From the NCBI RefSeq assembly GCF_900128945.1, contig NZ_FQUD01000002.1, forward strand, positions 163,280-227,279: 64,000 nt of DNA. Reading direction: 5' to 3'. Below are positions 17,984-26,291 of the stretch, piece after piece. The notes beneath the pieces are model-generated. The model ran no database searches. It was not told the DNA's origin and saw nothing but the letters and a program-made list of their open reading frames with translations. Origin of the DNA: Chryseobacterium sp. OV279. GTDB lineage: Bacteria; Bacteroidota; Bacteroidia; Flavobacteriales; Weeksellaceae. Made by a program: the position numbers and the translations under genes. Each line of letters begins with the position of its first letter. Position 1 is the first letter of the stretch.

Positions 17984-18802
17984 TTAATGGTTTTTTGGCG
18001 TAAAAATAATGTTGTTGATATAGCTGGTCTTGTTTTTTTCATCGTTCGTGTTGTGTAGTAAAATCTCTTCCGTAAGAAGTTCCAGCTCAAAACTGTCACG
18101 GTTAAGATATTTGGCTTCATATCCCCAGGTTTTTACTTCAGAAATATCATTCCAGATGGGATTTTCGTGGTGTCTCTGTTCCATTTCGACCATTAATGTC
18201 GGAAGAAACCGTTTGATGATTTCTTTGGCACCGGACAAGGTCTTCATTTCATTGCCTTCCACATCTATTTTAATGAAATCCAGTCTGTCGAAATGTTCTA
18301 TGGCAGCCCATTCATCCAGCTTGATTACTTTTACCTTTTCGGTGTAGCTTTTCTCTTCGCCCTTTTCTTTGTATGTGGTGTTCAAAGTCCCGCGGGAAGC
18401 GATTTGTCTGCCATTGATGATCGGAACCTTAAATTCAGCGGTCGTGTTTTCGTCAGAAAGGGCTAAAGGAAATATCCTCATCCCTGGAAAAAGCCTTTTC
18501 AGACGTCGGTAAAGCTTTTTGTTGGGTTCAAAACCATAAATGTGCTCATGGTTCAGTTTGTTTTCCAGTTGATAAAGAAAAGTTCCAACATTCGCTCCGA
18601 TGTCCAGTATTACAGCATTTTTAGGAAGGTATTCCTTGATCCATACCAGTTCCGGTTCTACATTCCGCGCCGAAAAATTACTTTTTGTAAGATTGTTTAA
18701 ATTCTTAAAATATCTTTTCTTGTAAAAACCCGGACTTATATATTGTAGTTTTTCTGCAATTGTTTGGTATAAAGACATCCTTAGTTGTTTGACGAAAAGC
18801 AA
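17984..18802 (-). CDS. FkbM family methyltransferase
   Basis: The 272-residue protein has the SAM-binding motif AVILDIGANVGTFLYQL near residue 58, the acidic loop YGFEPNKKLYRRL, and the FkbM C-terminal motif LDFIKIDVEGNEMKTL. The family O-methylates sugars or small molecules. With the flippase downstream it probably methylates a surface glycan. A second start at codon 9 (18778) is equally plausible. Confidence 0.88.
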   Translation of the reverse strand: MLFVKQLRMSLYQTIAEKLQYISPGFYKKRYFKNLNNLTKSNFSARNVEPELVWIKEYLPKNAVILDIGANVGTFLYQLENKLNHEHIYGFEPNKKLYRRLKRLFPGMRIFPLALSDENTTAEFKVPIINGRQIASRGTLNTTYKEKGEEKSYTEKVKVIKLDEWAAIEHFDRLDFIKIDVEGNEMKTLSGAKEIIKRFLPTLMVEMEQRHHENPIWNDISEVKTWGYEAKYLNRDSFELELLTEEILLHNTNDEKNKTSYINNIIFTPKNH

Positions 18803-18844
18803 AGATAAGCAAAAATGTTAAACTGATGTTAAAAAATAATAAAT

Positions 18845-18860
18845 ATAACCAATTGGTTAT
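18845..18860. promoter_or_regulatory. 16-bp perfect palindrome upstream of the FkbM gene
   Basis: ATAACCAATTGGTTAT is a perfect palindrome about 43 bp upstream of the FkbM start. It is a candidate operator for a dimeric regulator. No regulator is identified. Confidence 0.45.
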
Positions 18861-19317
18861 CAATTTATAACTTTTAAGTTGTATTTTATAAAAAATTGAA
18901 TTTTAGAACATTGACGGTTTGCCATAAAGACGATTCCTGAAAAAGATATTCTGAAATAGGATTTCACCTGATTGATGATAAAATGAAGGCTTGTTTAAAT
19001 TTATAATCACGATGATGACAAATCCACAGATTTACAAAAAGGTTTTTTTGACCACAAAAGCCACAAAAGTTTTTAACACTTCAGTTATTTAAAGTCTAAA
19101 TGTCTTGCGCATGAAAAGTTCACATAAGTTTTGGAAAAATCAAGATTTTTGTACAATACTATCCATAAACATCTGTGAAAATCTGTGGAATCTGTGGTTG
19201 AAAAATTCAACTGCAAAAGTGACAAAATTAAAATTCCCACAGCTCACAGCTCCAAAAGCAATAAATTACTCCTGAAATCAATGCACCTGCGGGAACTTTA
19301 AAAATAAAACTCCTTAT
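18861..19317. repeat. Gene-free region with ATCTGTGG repeats
   Basis: No gene is seen. AATCCACAGATT near 19019 is the inverse of the AATCTGTGGAATCTGTGG words at about 19177-19197. CCACAAAAG occurs twice in a row near 19060. This is repeat-type intergenic DNA like that elsewhere in the left half of the window. Confidence 0.5.
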
Positions 19318-20145
19318 TTAGTTTTGAGAATATTTAGCATAAGCCTTGGCTAGTTTTTCATCATATTTATTTTGCCTGTAGCCGGCTCCATTATAGAGTT
19401 TGGCAAAACCTGCCCAGTTTTTATTTCTGAGATGAGCCAGACAATTATTTTTCTCCAGAAATTTTCCAAAAGCTTTCAAATGCTCACCTTCATTGATTTC
19501 CATTTGTGAAACGAAATGCTGAACATCCGTATAGCCTAAGTTTTTAGCATGATAACCCATAATCTGAAAACTTCCCCACGATGCAGAAGATAAGGCAGCC
19601 TCTTCGAAGTTCGGACTGTTGTCAAGGCTGATCGCTTCATTAAGCCGGTCATATTCTTTCACGCCTCCCTGATAATAGGCTCTCGTCCATTTTGGATAAA
19701 GGACATTCTGGCTGTTTGAATTGTAATAAGAATTAGGGTCAATGCCTCTTTTCTTGAGTTCGCTCCAGAAAACATGACCTTCAAACAGAATTTTTGGCTT
19801 ATTGTTGATTAAAAAACCTTTTCCGCTGCTTTCAATTTCATTTACCGCTTTTACAGCAGCTAATTCCAGATTGTATTCTTCAGCAAAATTAATAAGATCA
19901 CTTTCTTTCAGGAATTTATCAGTCTGGCTGACTGGTCTTTCATCTTTTTCAAAGAGAACGGCCCAGGTTTTTACGCCAACGATTCCGTCTACGACCAAAC
20001 CGTTTTTGCTTTGAAAATCCTTCACCGCTTCATCGACTTCCAAAGTGAATGAATCTGAAATCTTAATGCTGTATCCCAGTTGATAAAGGATCTCACATAG
20101 TGTTAGTACTTCCGGTGCTTTTGTATAATATTTTAAAAGTTTCAT
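19318..20145 (-). CDS. N-acetylmuramidase with peptidoglycan-binding domain
   Basis: From the ATG at 20145 the protein has 275 residues. Residues 5-65 are a PG_binding_1 domain (EVDEAVKDFQSKNGLVVDG). Residues 80-270 match the N-acetylmuramidase domain (PF11860, formerly DUF3380), with the likely catalytic Glu in VNEIESSGKG and the motifs LSSASWGSFQIMGYHA and FAKLYNGAGY. There is no signal peptide, as in phage lysins and some injected effectors. The longer open frame to 20322 is only readthrough of repeat DNA. Two large unknown genes lie upstream on the same strand. Confidence 0.88.
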   Translation of the reverse strand: MKLLKYYTKAPEVLTLCEILYQLGYSIKISDSFTLEVDEAVKDFQSKNGLVVDGIVGVKTWAVLFEKDERPVSQTDKFLKESDLINFAEEYNLELAAVKAVNEIESSGKGFLINNKPKILFEGHVFWSELKKRGIDPNSYYNSNSQNVLYPKWTRAYYQGGVKEYDRLNEAISLDNSPNFEEAALSSASWGSFQIMGYHAKNLGYTDVQHFVSQMEINEGEHLKAFGKFLEKNNCLAHLRNKNWAGFAKLYNGAGYRQNKYDEKLAKAYAKYSQN

Positions 20146-20166
20146 GACAATAGTTTTTATTAAATA

Positions 20167-20222
20167 GTGAATTGTGAATTGTGAATTGTGAATTGTGAAT
20201 TGTGAATTGTGAATTGTGAATT
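20167..20222. repeat. Perfect tandem array of GTGAATT, 8 copies
   Basis: Eight exact copies of GTGAATT (AATTCAC on the coding strand) end 21 bp upstream of the muramidase start codon. The array would lie in its leader or promoter region. Confidence 0.97.
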
Positions 20223-20279
20223 TTTTATGATAGACCTCAATAATCTCATTCTCATCCTTAATCTTAGTCTTAACCTCAG

Positions 20280-20321
20280 TCTGATATCTGACGTCTGATA
20301 TCTGATATCTGAAGTCTGTCA
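20280..20321. repeat. Degenerate TCTGAYR heptamer array
   Basis: Six in-phase 7-mers (TCTGATA, TCTGACG, TCTGAAG and variants) fill the gap directly downstream of the stop codon at 20323. The same words occur in the opposite orientation near 16220. Confidence 0.85.
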
Positions 20322-20322
20322 T

Positions 20323-22218
20323 CTAATTAACCGGTATCCTCGGCATCTTCTCACAAATCATCCCGATCAGGAAAAAAGATTTAAATTTCACTTCCTCCCT
20401 TTGAAGTTTATATTCCAAATTGAGAGGCATAGCGCTGGTGACACTGAAATTCTGATTTAATATCGCATAATCATCGATTCTCAGTTCGATACTGTAATCC
20501 CCGAGAGGAATTAATTGGTTGATCATCCCTGTTTCATTGCTTTCGATCTCAAAAATCCGGTTGTTATTGGTTCCTTTGATAGAAATACCGCATTTATAGA
20601 TCGGTTCATTATTGATCTTATCTAAAATCCTGAACTGTACAACAGCTCCGGCAGGCGGTAGCGGAACAGGAATGGGAATTGGTGTCGGAGTAGGAATCGG
20701 CGTAGGAGTCGGTGTCGGTATTGTAGGGAATTTAGGTCCCCAGGAACCCCAGGGTACTTTGATGGGGTTGGCTGGCTGGGGAGTATGCTGTACCGGACTG
20801 GCTCCGTGAGGAACAGGATTGAGGGGTTGTAAGTTTTTAATATTATTGATGATGTTTCCCATATTAGTCTTACCCGCGAAAGATGCATTGACCGTTGTTT
20901 TCATTGCCTCTACCGGCTCCGGTTCTACAGCTGTTTTAGCATTGAAGCTGTTGACTACTGTTGCTTTTTGGGTTCCTGTAATTGCTGTTTTTCTAGCCAT
21001 ATAACTTAATTGATCGGACTTGATGGTTTTTACATTAGTGATCGCTTTCAGGAACTTCTGATTATTATTTTTATTCACAAAAACCTGCTGCTTCATCACC
21101 ATCGGCCCGAAATAAACCAGCTGTTCCGCATTGCTTACACTGGCGTTGATTATTGACGGATCTAAAATCACTTTCAGATTTTTAATCAGAATCATGGTTT
21201 TTGGATAGGCGGGAAGCTTGAAATCGTTGGAAATTGTCTGCCCGTCTGATATTTTTTTAGGCTCTTTCCATTCAAAATAATTGGAAAGCATGAAATTTTT
21301 ATTGAACCAGTTTCTTTTTAAATGAACAAAAGAATAATCCACTTCTACAGCCTGAATCATACTTTCATCATAATCAATAGATAATATTTCAGAAGGAATA
21401 TTCTCATTGCTGTTTTTCGCTTCGGAATGAAGTCCCTCCAGTTCAGATTTTTCAATACGCATGCTGTTCCATCCGGATTCATTCTCCATAAAATCATAAG
21501 GAATGAAATTGATATCATGAATAGAGGAATTACTAATCACATCTGTCTTCTCAGCAGCTTCAAAAGTATGTTTTGCATTCTGTGCCATGGCGAGATAGAG
21601 ATCAGCGTCAGATGATTTGTTAATTCTTGTCAGTTCCTTTTCAATCGTGTCTTTACTGCCTTTCACCTTCCATTCAGAAAAAGCGAGTTCTTTTAAATTG
21701 TTCAGGGTTATGAGCCTGTCGTTCCAGTTACTTTTTTCTTCCTCGGTATCAAGTCCGTCAAATAGCAAAAGATGATCAGTCACTTTATTTACGGTATCTT
21801 CAAATAACACTCTATATTTTTTGTAAGCTTTAAATTCCTTTGTATCGCTGTTTTTGGCATCAAATAAAACGGTGCTTTTATTGTCGAGAACTTTGTCCAG
21901 ATTTTCCTCCAGGTTTTTCAGATTGTTTTTGTCCAGAATATCCCTGTAAATATCAAACAGAGAATTGTTCGGGTTCAGATCCCAGAAATTGGGTGAGATA
22001 GGAACTGAATTAAGTTCATAGGCTACATTCTGCTTTTTAATAATCGAAAGCGCCTTTTTTTGTTCATCGTTCAACAGGCTCTGAGGTTTCAGAAGTTCCA
22101 GTTCCTCATTGTCATAGATTCTAAGCGATGGACAAATCATTGGCAGATCATTCTCCATCGAACTTTGCGACATATAAATGTTTTTAAGCTTCTGGTAGAC
22201 GGCTACAAAATATTTCAT
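20323..22218 (-). CDS. Large protein of unknown function with Pro/Thr linker and C-terminal beta-sandwich
   Basis: The 631-residue protein has no signal peptide or membrane helix. The N-terminal 230 residues look helical and charged. Around residues 300-350 is the motif RNWFNKNFMLSNYFEW followed by ISDG, which is shared with the neighbour at 22447 (RGWFNQQFIESKYWKL). A TPTPTPIP-type proline/threonine linker lies near residues 500-530. The last 95 residues resemble a carboxypeptidase-regulatory-like Ig fold (ILDKINNEPIYKCGISIKG). I do not recognise the family. It probably acts with its neighbours, perhaps as an exported or injected component. Confidence 0.6.
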   Translation of the reverse strand: MKYFVAVYQKLKNIYMSQSSMENDLPMICPSLRIYDNEELELLKPQSLLNDEQKKALSIIKKQNVAYELNSVPISPNFWDLNPNNSLFDIYRDILDKNNLKNLEENLDKVLDNKSTVLFDAKNSDTKEFKAYKKYRVLFEDTVNKVTDHLLLFDGLDTEEEKSNWNDRLITLNNLKELAFSEWKVKGSKDTIEKELTRINKSSDADLYLAMAQNAKHTFEAAEKTDVISNSSIHDINFIPYDFMENESGWNSMRIEKSELEGLHSEAKNSNENIPSEILSIDYDESMIQAVEVDYSFVHLKRNWFNKNFMLSNYFEWKEPKKISDGQTISNDFKLPAYPKTMILIKNLKVILDPSIINASVSNAEQLVYFGPMVMKQQVFVNKNNNQKFLKAITNVKTIKSDQLSYMARKTAITGTQKATVVNSFNAKTAVEPEPVEAMKTTVNASFAGKTNMGNIINNIKNLQPLNPVPHGASPVQHTPQPANPIKVPWGSWGPKFPTIPTPTPTPIPTPTPIPIPVPLPPAGAVVQFRILDKINNEPIYKCGISIKGTNNNRIFEIESNETGMINQLIPLGDYSIELRIDDYAILNQNFSVTSAMPLNLEYKLQREEVKFKSFFLIGMICEKMPRIPVN

Positions 22219-22241
22219 GGGTATAGTTTTTAGTTTAGGTG

Positions 22242-22274
22242 AATAACCGGCAGAAAAAACTTCTGCCGGCTATT
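22242..22274. promoter_or_regulatory. Leader hairpin upstream of the 631-residue protein
   Basis: CCGGCAGAA at 22247-22255 pairs with TTCTGCCGG at 22261-22269; the AATA/TATT flanks extend the stem. On the minus strand it lies about 24 nt upstream of the start codon, so it may end upstream transcription or gate translation. The T-tract is poor. Confidence 0.5.
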
Positions 22275-22307
22275 CTTATTGAGAAGGATATATGAAGTTA
22301 TAAGATA

Positions 22308-22448
22308 GGAAGAGGGAAGAAGGGAGGCTGGAAGTCAGTATTGTATATTCATCTTGTAATAGTTTTCAAAAATTAATTAAAACTATACCATGAATGAATT
22401 TTGGCACTAATAACTTCTTTCTTCCAGCTTCAGACTTCCTTTCTGCTT
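22308..22448. repeat. Pair of inverted degenerate heptamer arrays
   Basis: GGAAGAG/GGAAGAA/TGGAAGT words (22308-22335) are the inverse of the CTTCTTT/CTTCCAG/CTTCCTT words (22414-22448). Between them AAAACTATACC-ATGAA (about 22379-22396) is an inverted near-copy of the leader and start of the gene at 22218. Confidence 0.6.
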
Positions 22449-24048
22449 ATGATTTCCCGTCTGCCCATTTCTTGATCTCCGGATTTGGGTTGGGAGATTT
22501 TGGTACAATGTGACATTTGTAACCGATAATGTAAATTCCTGTTGAAGTCAGCTTTTTGCCTTCCCATTCATAGCTGGATTTTACATTTTGGTTGTCGTAG
22601 CTATAGTTTCCTCCGATTACGAAAGGTCCTATTCCTACAGCACCACCTGCTGAAACTGACTTTTTAGCTTCCGTATACGCAGAACTGCTGTCCTTAAAGT
22701 TGAATGAAACATCTTTTGCGATAATCAGTTCAGTAATGATAGATGGCATTAATCCTTTACCTTTTCCGTCGCTGATCATGTCGCCGTTCAAAGTTTGTGG
22801 AGACTGTTCGTGAAGCTTCCAGTATTTGGATTCGATAAACTGTTGATTGAACCAGCCTCTTTCCACTCTTACCTTTCCAATTTTGAAAGAGATATCCATG
22901 CTGGTATAATCAGAGTTGATCTGTGTTTTCTCATCTTTCCCTCCGGCTTTTGCCCCGATGGAGAAAAGTCCCATGCTGAAACCGCCTGCAGCTCCCCAGT
23001 TATGAATGGTTTTAGAATAGTCGTAATTGGCTTTCCCTTGTGAGATAGAGATTTCAGGCCATCCTTTTGATTCTCTTAATGCATTGGCTGCTACGGGAAT
23101 ACATGGAGAATAATTCGTGTAATCTAAAATTCTGGTTCTCTGGCTGTTTCTGAATTCTGCCTGGATTCTTTTCTTGATCACAAGCATATGTTTTTCTTCA
23201 ATTTCGCTCAGATAATTTTGAATTCTTTCTACAGCTTCCTTGTATCCTAAAGACTGCCATGCTTTTAAAGAGGCCTCTTCACGTTTTTTCATGTTTTTTC
23301 CGTCGATGGAAACTTTAGCCATTGCATCAGGATCTCCGTTATCAGCAGCTGTTCTGATTTCGTTGTTGGCATCTACAATATCATAATACTTCATCTGGTA
23401 CTCTACATATTTAGCATAAGTAGGCGCTACAAAAGTGTGGATCAGTTCAGGCTTGTTAAAGTCGTCTACCGGAGCATTCTCATCAAAATCAGGATTTTTC
23501 ACCTTTTTGATTTTGAATAATTTATCTCTCAGAGAATCCAGTTTTTTCTCTGTTTTTTTGTCAAAATCGGTGTCTACCACGACAGACCATTGTAATAGAT
23601 CCTCGTATACTTTCGAAACTCTCTTCTGAGAATCATTCATAATGGTGATCGCTCTTCCTTTTCCGTCTGCAGTAAGTGGCGGAAGCTGAGAAGGAATAGC
23701 ATCGGTCATTGCAGCGAACTGCTCCATCTGAAGATATTTTTTGAATTTACTGTTGGATAAAGCAGTCTGATAAGCTTCCATATCCACTTTCGGATTTCCG
23801 TTCGCGTCAAGAATGGGTTTTCCTGTTCCGTCCAGCATAGGTTTTGGTGAAGGGGCATCTCCGAAAAGTCCGTTCAGGGCATAATCGAAAGTATCTTCAG
23901 AAAGTGTAATCCCTACCGGATCAAAGGCGATGAAATCATCAGTTCCTAAATGTTCAGGATTTCCTCCGTTGGTTACCGTGTCATAAACCTGCTTTAAAAG
24001 CATGCTCATTAATGAATTTGTTTTGGCTTCTTGAGTTAAAGTTGGCAT
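22447..24048 (-). CDS. Large protein of unknown function with glycine-rich segments
   Basis: The 533-residue protein has no signal peptide. The first 300 residues are charged and helical, with a likely coiled segment near residues 165-190. From about residue 335 it becomes beta-rich with glycine-rich stretches (AAGGFSMGLFSIGAKAGG and GGAVGIGPFVIGGNYSY). The motif RGWFNQQFIESKYWKL near residue 400, followed by ISDG, is shared with the 631-residue protein downstream. The end is YIIGYKCHIVPKSPNPNP. I do not recognise the family; a membrane-active or injected protein is possible but unproven. It is the first gene of a three-gene set with a muramidase. Confidence 0.6.
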   Translation of the reverse strand: MPTLTQEAKTNSLMSMLLKQVYDTVTNGGNPEHLGTDDFIAFDPVGITLSEDTFDYALNGLFGDAPSPKPMLDGTGKPILDANGNPKVDMEAYQTALSNSKFKKYLQMEQFAAMTDAIPSQLPPLTADGKGRAITIMNDSQKRVSKVYEDLLQWSVVVDTDFDKKTEKKLDSLRDKLFKIKKVKNPDFDENAPVDDFNKPELIHTFVAPTYAKYVEYQMKYYDIVDANNEIRTAADNGDPDAMAKVSIDGKNMKKREEASLKAWQSLGYKEAVERIQNYLSEIEEKHMLVIKKRIQAEFRNSQRTRILDYTNYSPCIPVAANALRESKGWPEISISQGKANYDYSKTIHNWGAAGGFSMGLFSIGAKAGGKDEKTQINSDYTSMDISFKIGKVRVERGWFNQQFIESKYWKLHEQSPQTLNGDMISDGKGKGLMPSIITELIIAKDVSFNFKDSSSAYTEAKKSVSAGGAVGIGPFVIGGNYSYDNQNVKSSYEWEGKKLTSTGIYIIGYKCHIVPKSPNPNPEIKKWADGKS

Positions 24049-24120
24049 AATTATAAGTTTTTAAATTTTTTCTTTGCTTACTCTTTTTGGTTTTCAGCAT
24101 CCTCCTTATTTTCTATGGTA

Positions 24121-24151
24121 CAAATGTATTTCGGTTCTGAAATAAATTCAA
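24121..24151 (-). promoter_or_regulatory. Promoter of the 533-residue protein gene
   Basis: The minus strand shows TTG, 20 nt and TACATTTG, a good match to the Bacteroidota -33/-7 consensus. The -7 box is about 73 bp upstream of the start codon. It lies within a spurious 74-codon frame (24078-24302). Confidence 0.6.
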
Positions 24152-24346
24152 CAGTGGTTTTCCTGTTTTTTGATGTGGTTTTCACTGTTTTTAAATTTAT
24201 GTTGTGTTTTTTATAAATAAAAGTGGTTTTTCTGAGGATAATAAAATGTCGGAAGGGTGGATTTTGAATAATTCCTATGAAGAAGAATGTTAAAGTTTGC
24301 ATATTGTTATAATATTTTTTAAAATATTGATGTTTTGATAAAATTT

Positions 24347-24362
24347 TGGCAGAAGTTTTGAT
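24347..24362 (+). promoter_or_regulatory. Possible sigma-54-type promoter of tonB
   Basis: TGGCAGAAGTTTTGAT has GG and the downstream G at the spacing of -24/-12 elements, though GC is replaced by GA. It lies about 77 bp upstream of the tonB start. Confidence 0.35.
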
Positions 24363-24438
24363 ATCGAAACAATACTTATCGATAAGAACACCTAAAACTA
24401 ATAATCACTGATTTTAACAGTTTAAATATTTAATAGTG

Positions 24439-25284
24439 ATGAAACACCTAAACCAAAACCAGGAATTTCGTTTCAACGAAGTTCTGTTCGAGCACCGAAA
24501 CAAAGAATACGGTGCCTATGCATTAAGAAATGAATCAGATAGAATATTAACCAAAGCACTTTTTGTGGGGGTGAGTTTATTGGCTGCCATTTCGATAACA
24601 CCTCTTGTGATTTCGGCTTTTACGAATGGATCGTCTGTTCACGTACCTGTAGATGGCCCACCAGTAGTGATTAAACTAAAAAAAGTTGATGATCAGCCGA
24701 AACCGCCTGTAGAAATTGTAAAACCTGTACAGCCTGTTGCTCCGCCAAACGTGAAACAAGTAGATACTTCTGTGCCAACACCTAAAAGTGATGCTATAGA
24801 GCCAATTAAACAAGATAAGCCTAAAGATGCAACTCCAGGGCTGGTAGATAACCTAAAAGGAGAACCTGTAAAATCTGATAGCTATCTTCCTCCTCCTCCT
24901 GTTATTGGAACTGGTCCAGTTGTAAAGTATACTCCTCCGACAGCTCCAAAAGTAGATGATAATCATATCGCAGATCCTACAGAACTGGCTTCTGAAGCCG
25001 TATTTGCAGGAGGAATTGATTCATTCAGAAATAAAGTAATGAACAATTTTGACGGTTCAGGATTTGGAGACGATGGAGGTACTATGAAAACGGTGATCAC
25101 CTTTATTGTAGAAAAAGACGGAACTATCTCAGGATTAAAAGCAAATGGCAAGGATGCTGACTTTAATAATGAAGCCATCAGAACCATTAAAAATATTAAG
25201 GGTTTATGGAAACCTGCTAAAAATAAGCAAGGGGAATCCGTAAGAAGTTATTTCAAATTTCCGATTTCGATGAACTTTGAATAG
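24439..25284 (+). CDS. tonB: Energy transducer TonB family protein
   Basis: The protein has 281 residues from the ATG at 24439; a GTG one codon upstream is also possible. One transmembrane segment lies at about residues 35-60. A Pro/Lys/Val-rich periplasmic span (VEIVKPVQPVAPPNVK and similar) follows, and the last 80 residues form a TonB C-terminal domain (TFIVEKDGTISGLKANGKD). The N-terminal FNEVLFEHRNKEYGAYALR motif is typical of Bacteroidota TonB proteins. It couples the ExbBD proton-driven motor to outer-membrane receptors; exbBD is not in the window. Confidence 0.9.
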   Translation: MKHLNQNQEFRFNEVLFEHRNKEYGAYALRNESDRILTKALFVGVSLLAAISITPLVISAFTNGSSVHVPVDGPPVVIKLKKVDDQPKPPVEIVKPVQPVAPPNVKQVDTSVPTPKSDAIEPIKQDKPKDATPGLVDNLKGEPVKSDSYLPPPPVIGTGPVVKYTPPTAPKVDDNHIADPTELASEAVFAGGIDSFRNKVMNNFDGSGFGDDGGTMKTVITFIVEKDGTISGLKANGKDADFNNEAIRTIKNIKGLWKPAKNKQGESVRSYFKFPISMNFE

Positions 25285-25308
25285 TTGATGAAAAACAAAT
25301 CTTGATAG

Positions 25309-25346
25309 TTATCCACAAAGAATTTTTTTTGTGGATAATTTTTTTT
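25309..25346. terminator. Hairpin with two inverted DnaA boxes between tonB and parA
   Basis: TTATCCACAAA at 25309-25319 pairs with TTTGTGGATAA at 25328-25338, and T residues follow, so it can act as the tonB terminator. Both arms are perfect DnaA boxes (TTATCCACA). The position next to parAB makes an additional role in replication possible. Confidence 0.7.
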
Positions 25347-25422
25347 ATTGCTAAAGTGTTTATTAACAATATTTTAACTCAATTTTGAATTTCATCACTC
25401 ATCGAGAGCAAAGAAAAAAGTG

Positions 25423-25430
25423 TATTTTTG
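25423..25430 (+). promoter_or_regulatory. -7 box of parA
   Basis: TATTTTTG fits TAnnTTTG and lies 19 bp upstream of the parA ATG, so the leader would be very short. Confidence 0.4.
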
Positions 25431-25448
25431 AAACCTAAAGTTCTAATA

Positions 25449-26222
25449 ATGGCAAAAATCATAGGTATCGCTAATCAAAAAGGAGGAGTTGGAAAAACTA
25501 CCACAGCTGTAAACTTGGCGGCAGCATTGGGGGTATTGGAAAAAAGAATATTGATCATTGATGCCGATCCGCAGGCTAATGCAACCTCGGGGCTTGGTGT
25601 GGAAGACGTTCAGTATTCTACCTATAATCTTCTAGAGCACAGCGCAGATACAAGAACCTGTATCAAAAGAACCGCGACTCCCAATTTGGATATTATCCCT
25701 TCGCATATTGACCTGGTAGCAGCAGAAATTGAGCTCGTGGACAAAGAAAACCGTGAGTACATGCTGAAAAAAGCATTGGCGGAAGTGAGAGATGATTATG
25801 ACTATATCATCATCGATTGTGCACCGAGTTTAGGACTTATTACAGTAAATGCGCTTACGGCAGCAGATTCTGTGATCATCCCGATTCAGTGTGAGTATTT
25901 CGCATTGGAAGGGTTAGGAAAGCTTTTGAACACAGTAAAAAATGTACAGAAGATCCACAACAAAGATTTGGGTATCGAAGGTCTTCTTCTTACCATGTAC
26001 GACAGCCGATTGAGATTATCCAATCAGGTAGTGGAAGAAGTGAATTCTCATTTCCCGGACATGGTTTTTGAAACCATTATCAGCAGAAATGTAAGATTAA
26101 GTGAAGCACCTAGTTTTGGTGAAAGTATCCTGAACTACGATGCAGAAAGTAAAGGTGCTATCCAGTACATTCAGCTAGCAGAAGAAGTTTTGCTGAAGAA
26201 CGAAAATTTAGTAAAAAATTAA
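25449..26222 (+). CDS. parA: Chromosome partitioning ATPase ParA/Soj
   Basis: From the ATG at 25449 the protein has 257 residues. It carries the deviant Walker A motif NQKGGVGKTTTAVNLA at the N-terminus, Walker A' (ILIIDADPQANATS) and Walker B (YIIIDCAPSLGLITVNAL). ParA forms ATP-dependent dimers on DNA and works with ParB in segregation of the chromosome origin. The reading frame is open back to a TTG at 25428, but the ATG matches the family start. parB follows on the same strand after a 69-bp gap made of heptamer repeats. Confidence 0.97.
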   Translation: MAKIIGIANQKGGVGKTTTAVNLAAALGVLEKRILIIDADPQANATSGLGVEDVQYSTYNLLEHSADTRTCIKRTATPNLDIIPSHIDLVAAEIELVDKENREYMLKKALAEVRDDYDYIIIDCAPSLGLITVNALTAADSVIIPIQCEYFALEGLGKLLNTVKNVQKIHNKDLGIEGLLLTMYDSRLRLSNQVVEEVNSHFPDMVFETIISRNVRLSEAPSFGESILNYDAESKGAIQYIQLAEEVLLKNENLVKN

Positions 26223-26252
26223 TTTAATAATAAATGGATCCTAAGTGAATGC

Positions 26253-26287
26253 ACATCATCACTTATTAATTATCATTTATCAATTAT
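26253..26287. repeat. Heptamer array between parA and parB (CATTTAT class)
   Basis: CACTTAT, TAATTAT, CATTTAT and CAATTAT run in phase from 26260 to 26287, with a 7-bp inverted repeat TAAGTGA/TCACTTA just before. The words match those at 14164 and 28690. Confidence 0.75.
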
Positions 26288-26291
26288 ATCT

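Noticed and set aside
20146..20322. N-terminal extension of the muramidase with FTIHNSQ repeats
   Set aside because: The repeats are only the translation of the GTGAATT array and heptamers; the conserved protein starts at 20145.
24078..24302. 74-codon minus-strand frame upstream of the 533-residue gene
   Set aside because: It overlaps a good promoter for the downstream gene and has no recognisable protein features.
25309..25346. Firm call of oriC
   Set aside because: Only one pair of DnaA boxes is seen and the hairpin is well explained as a terminator; skew data are not available.
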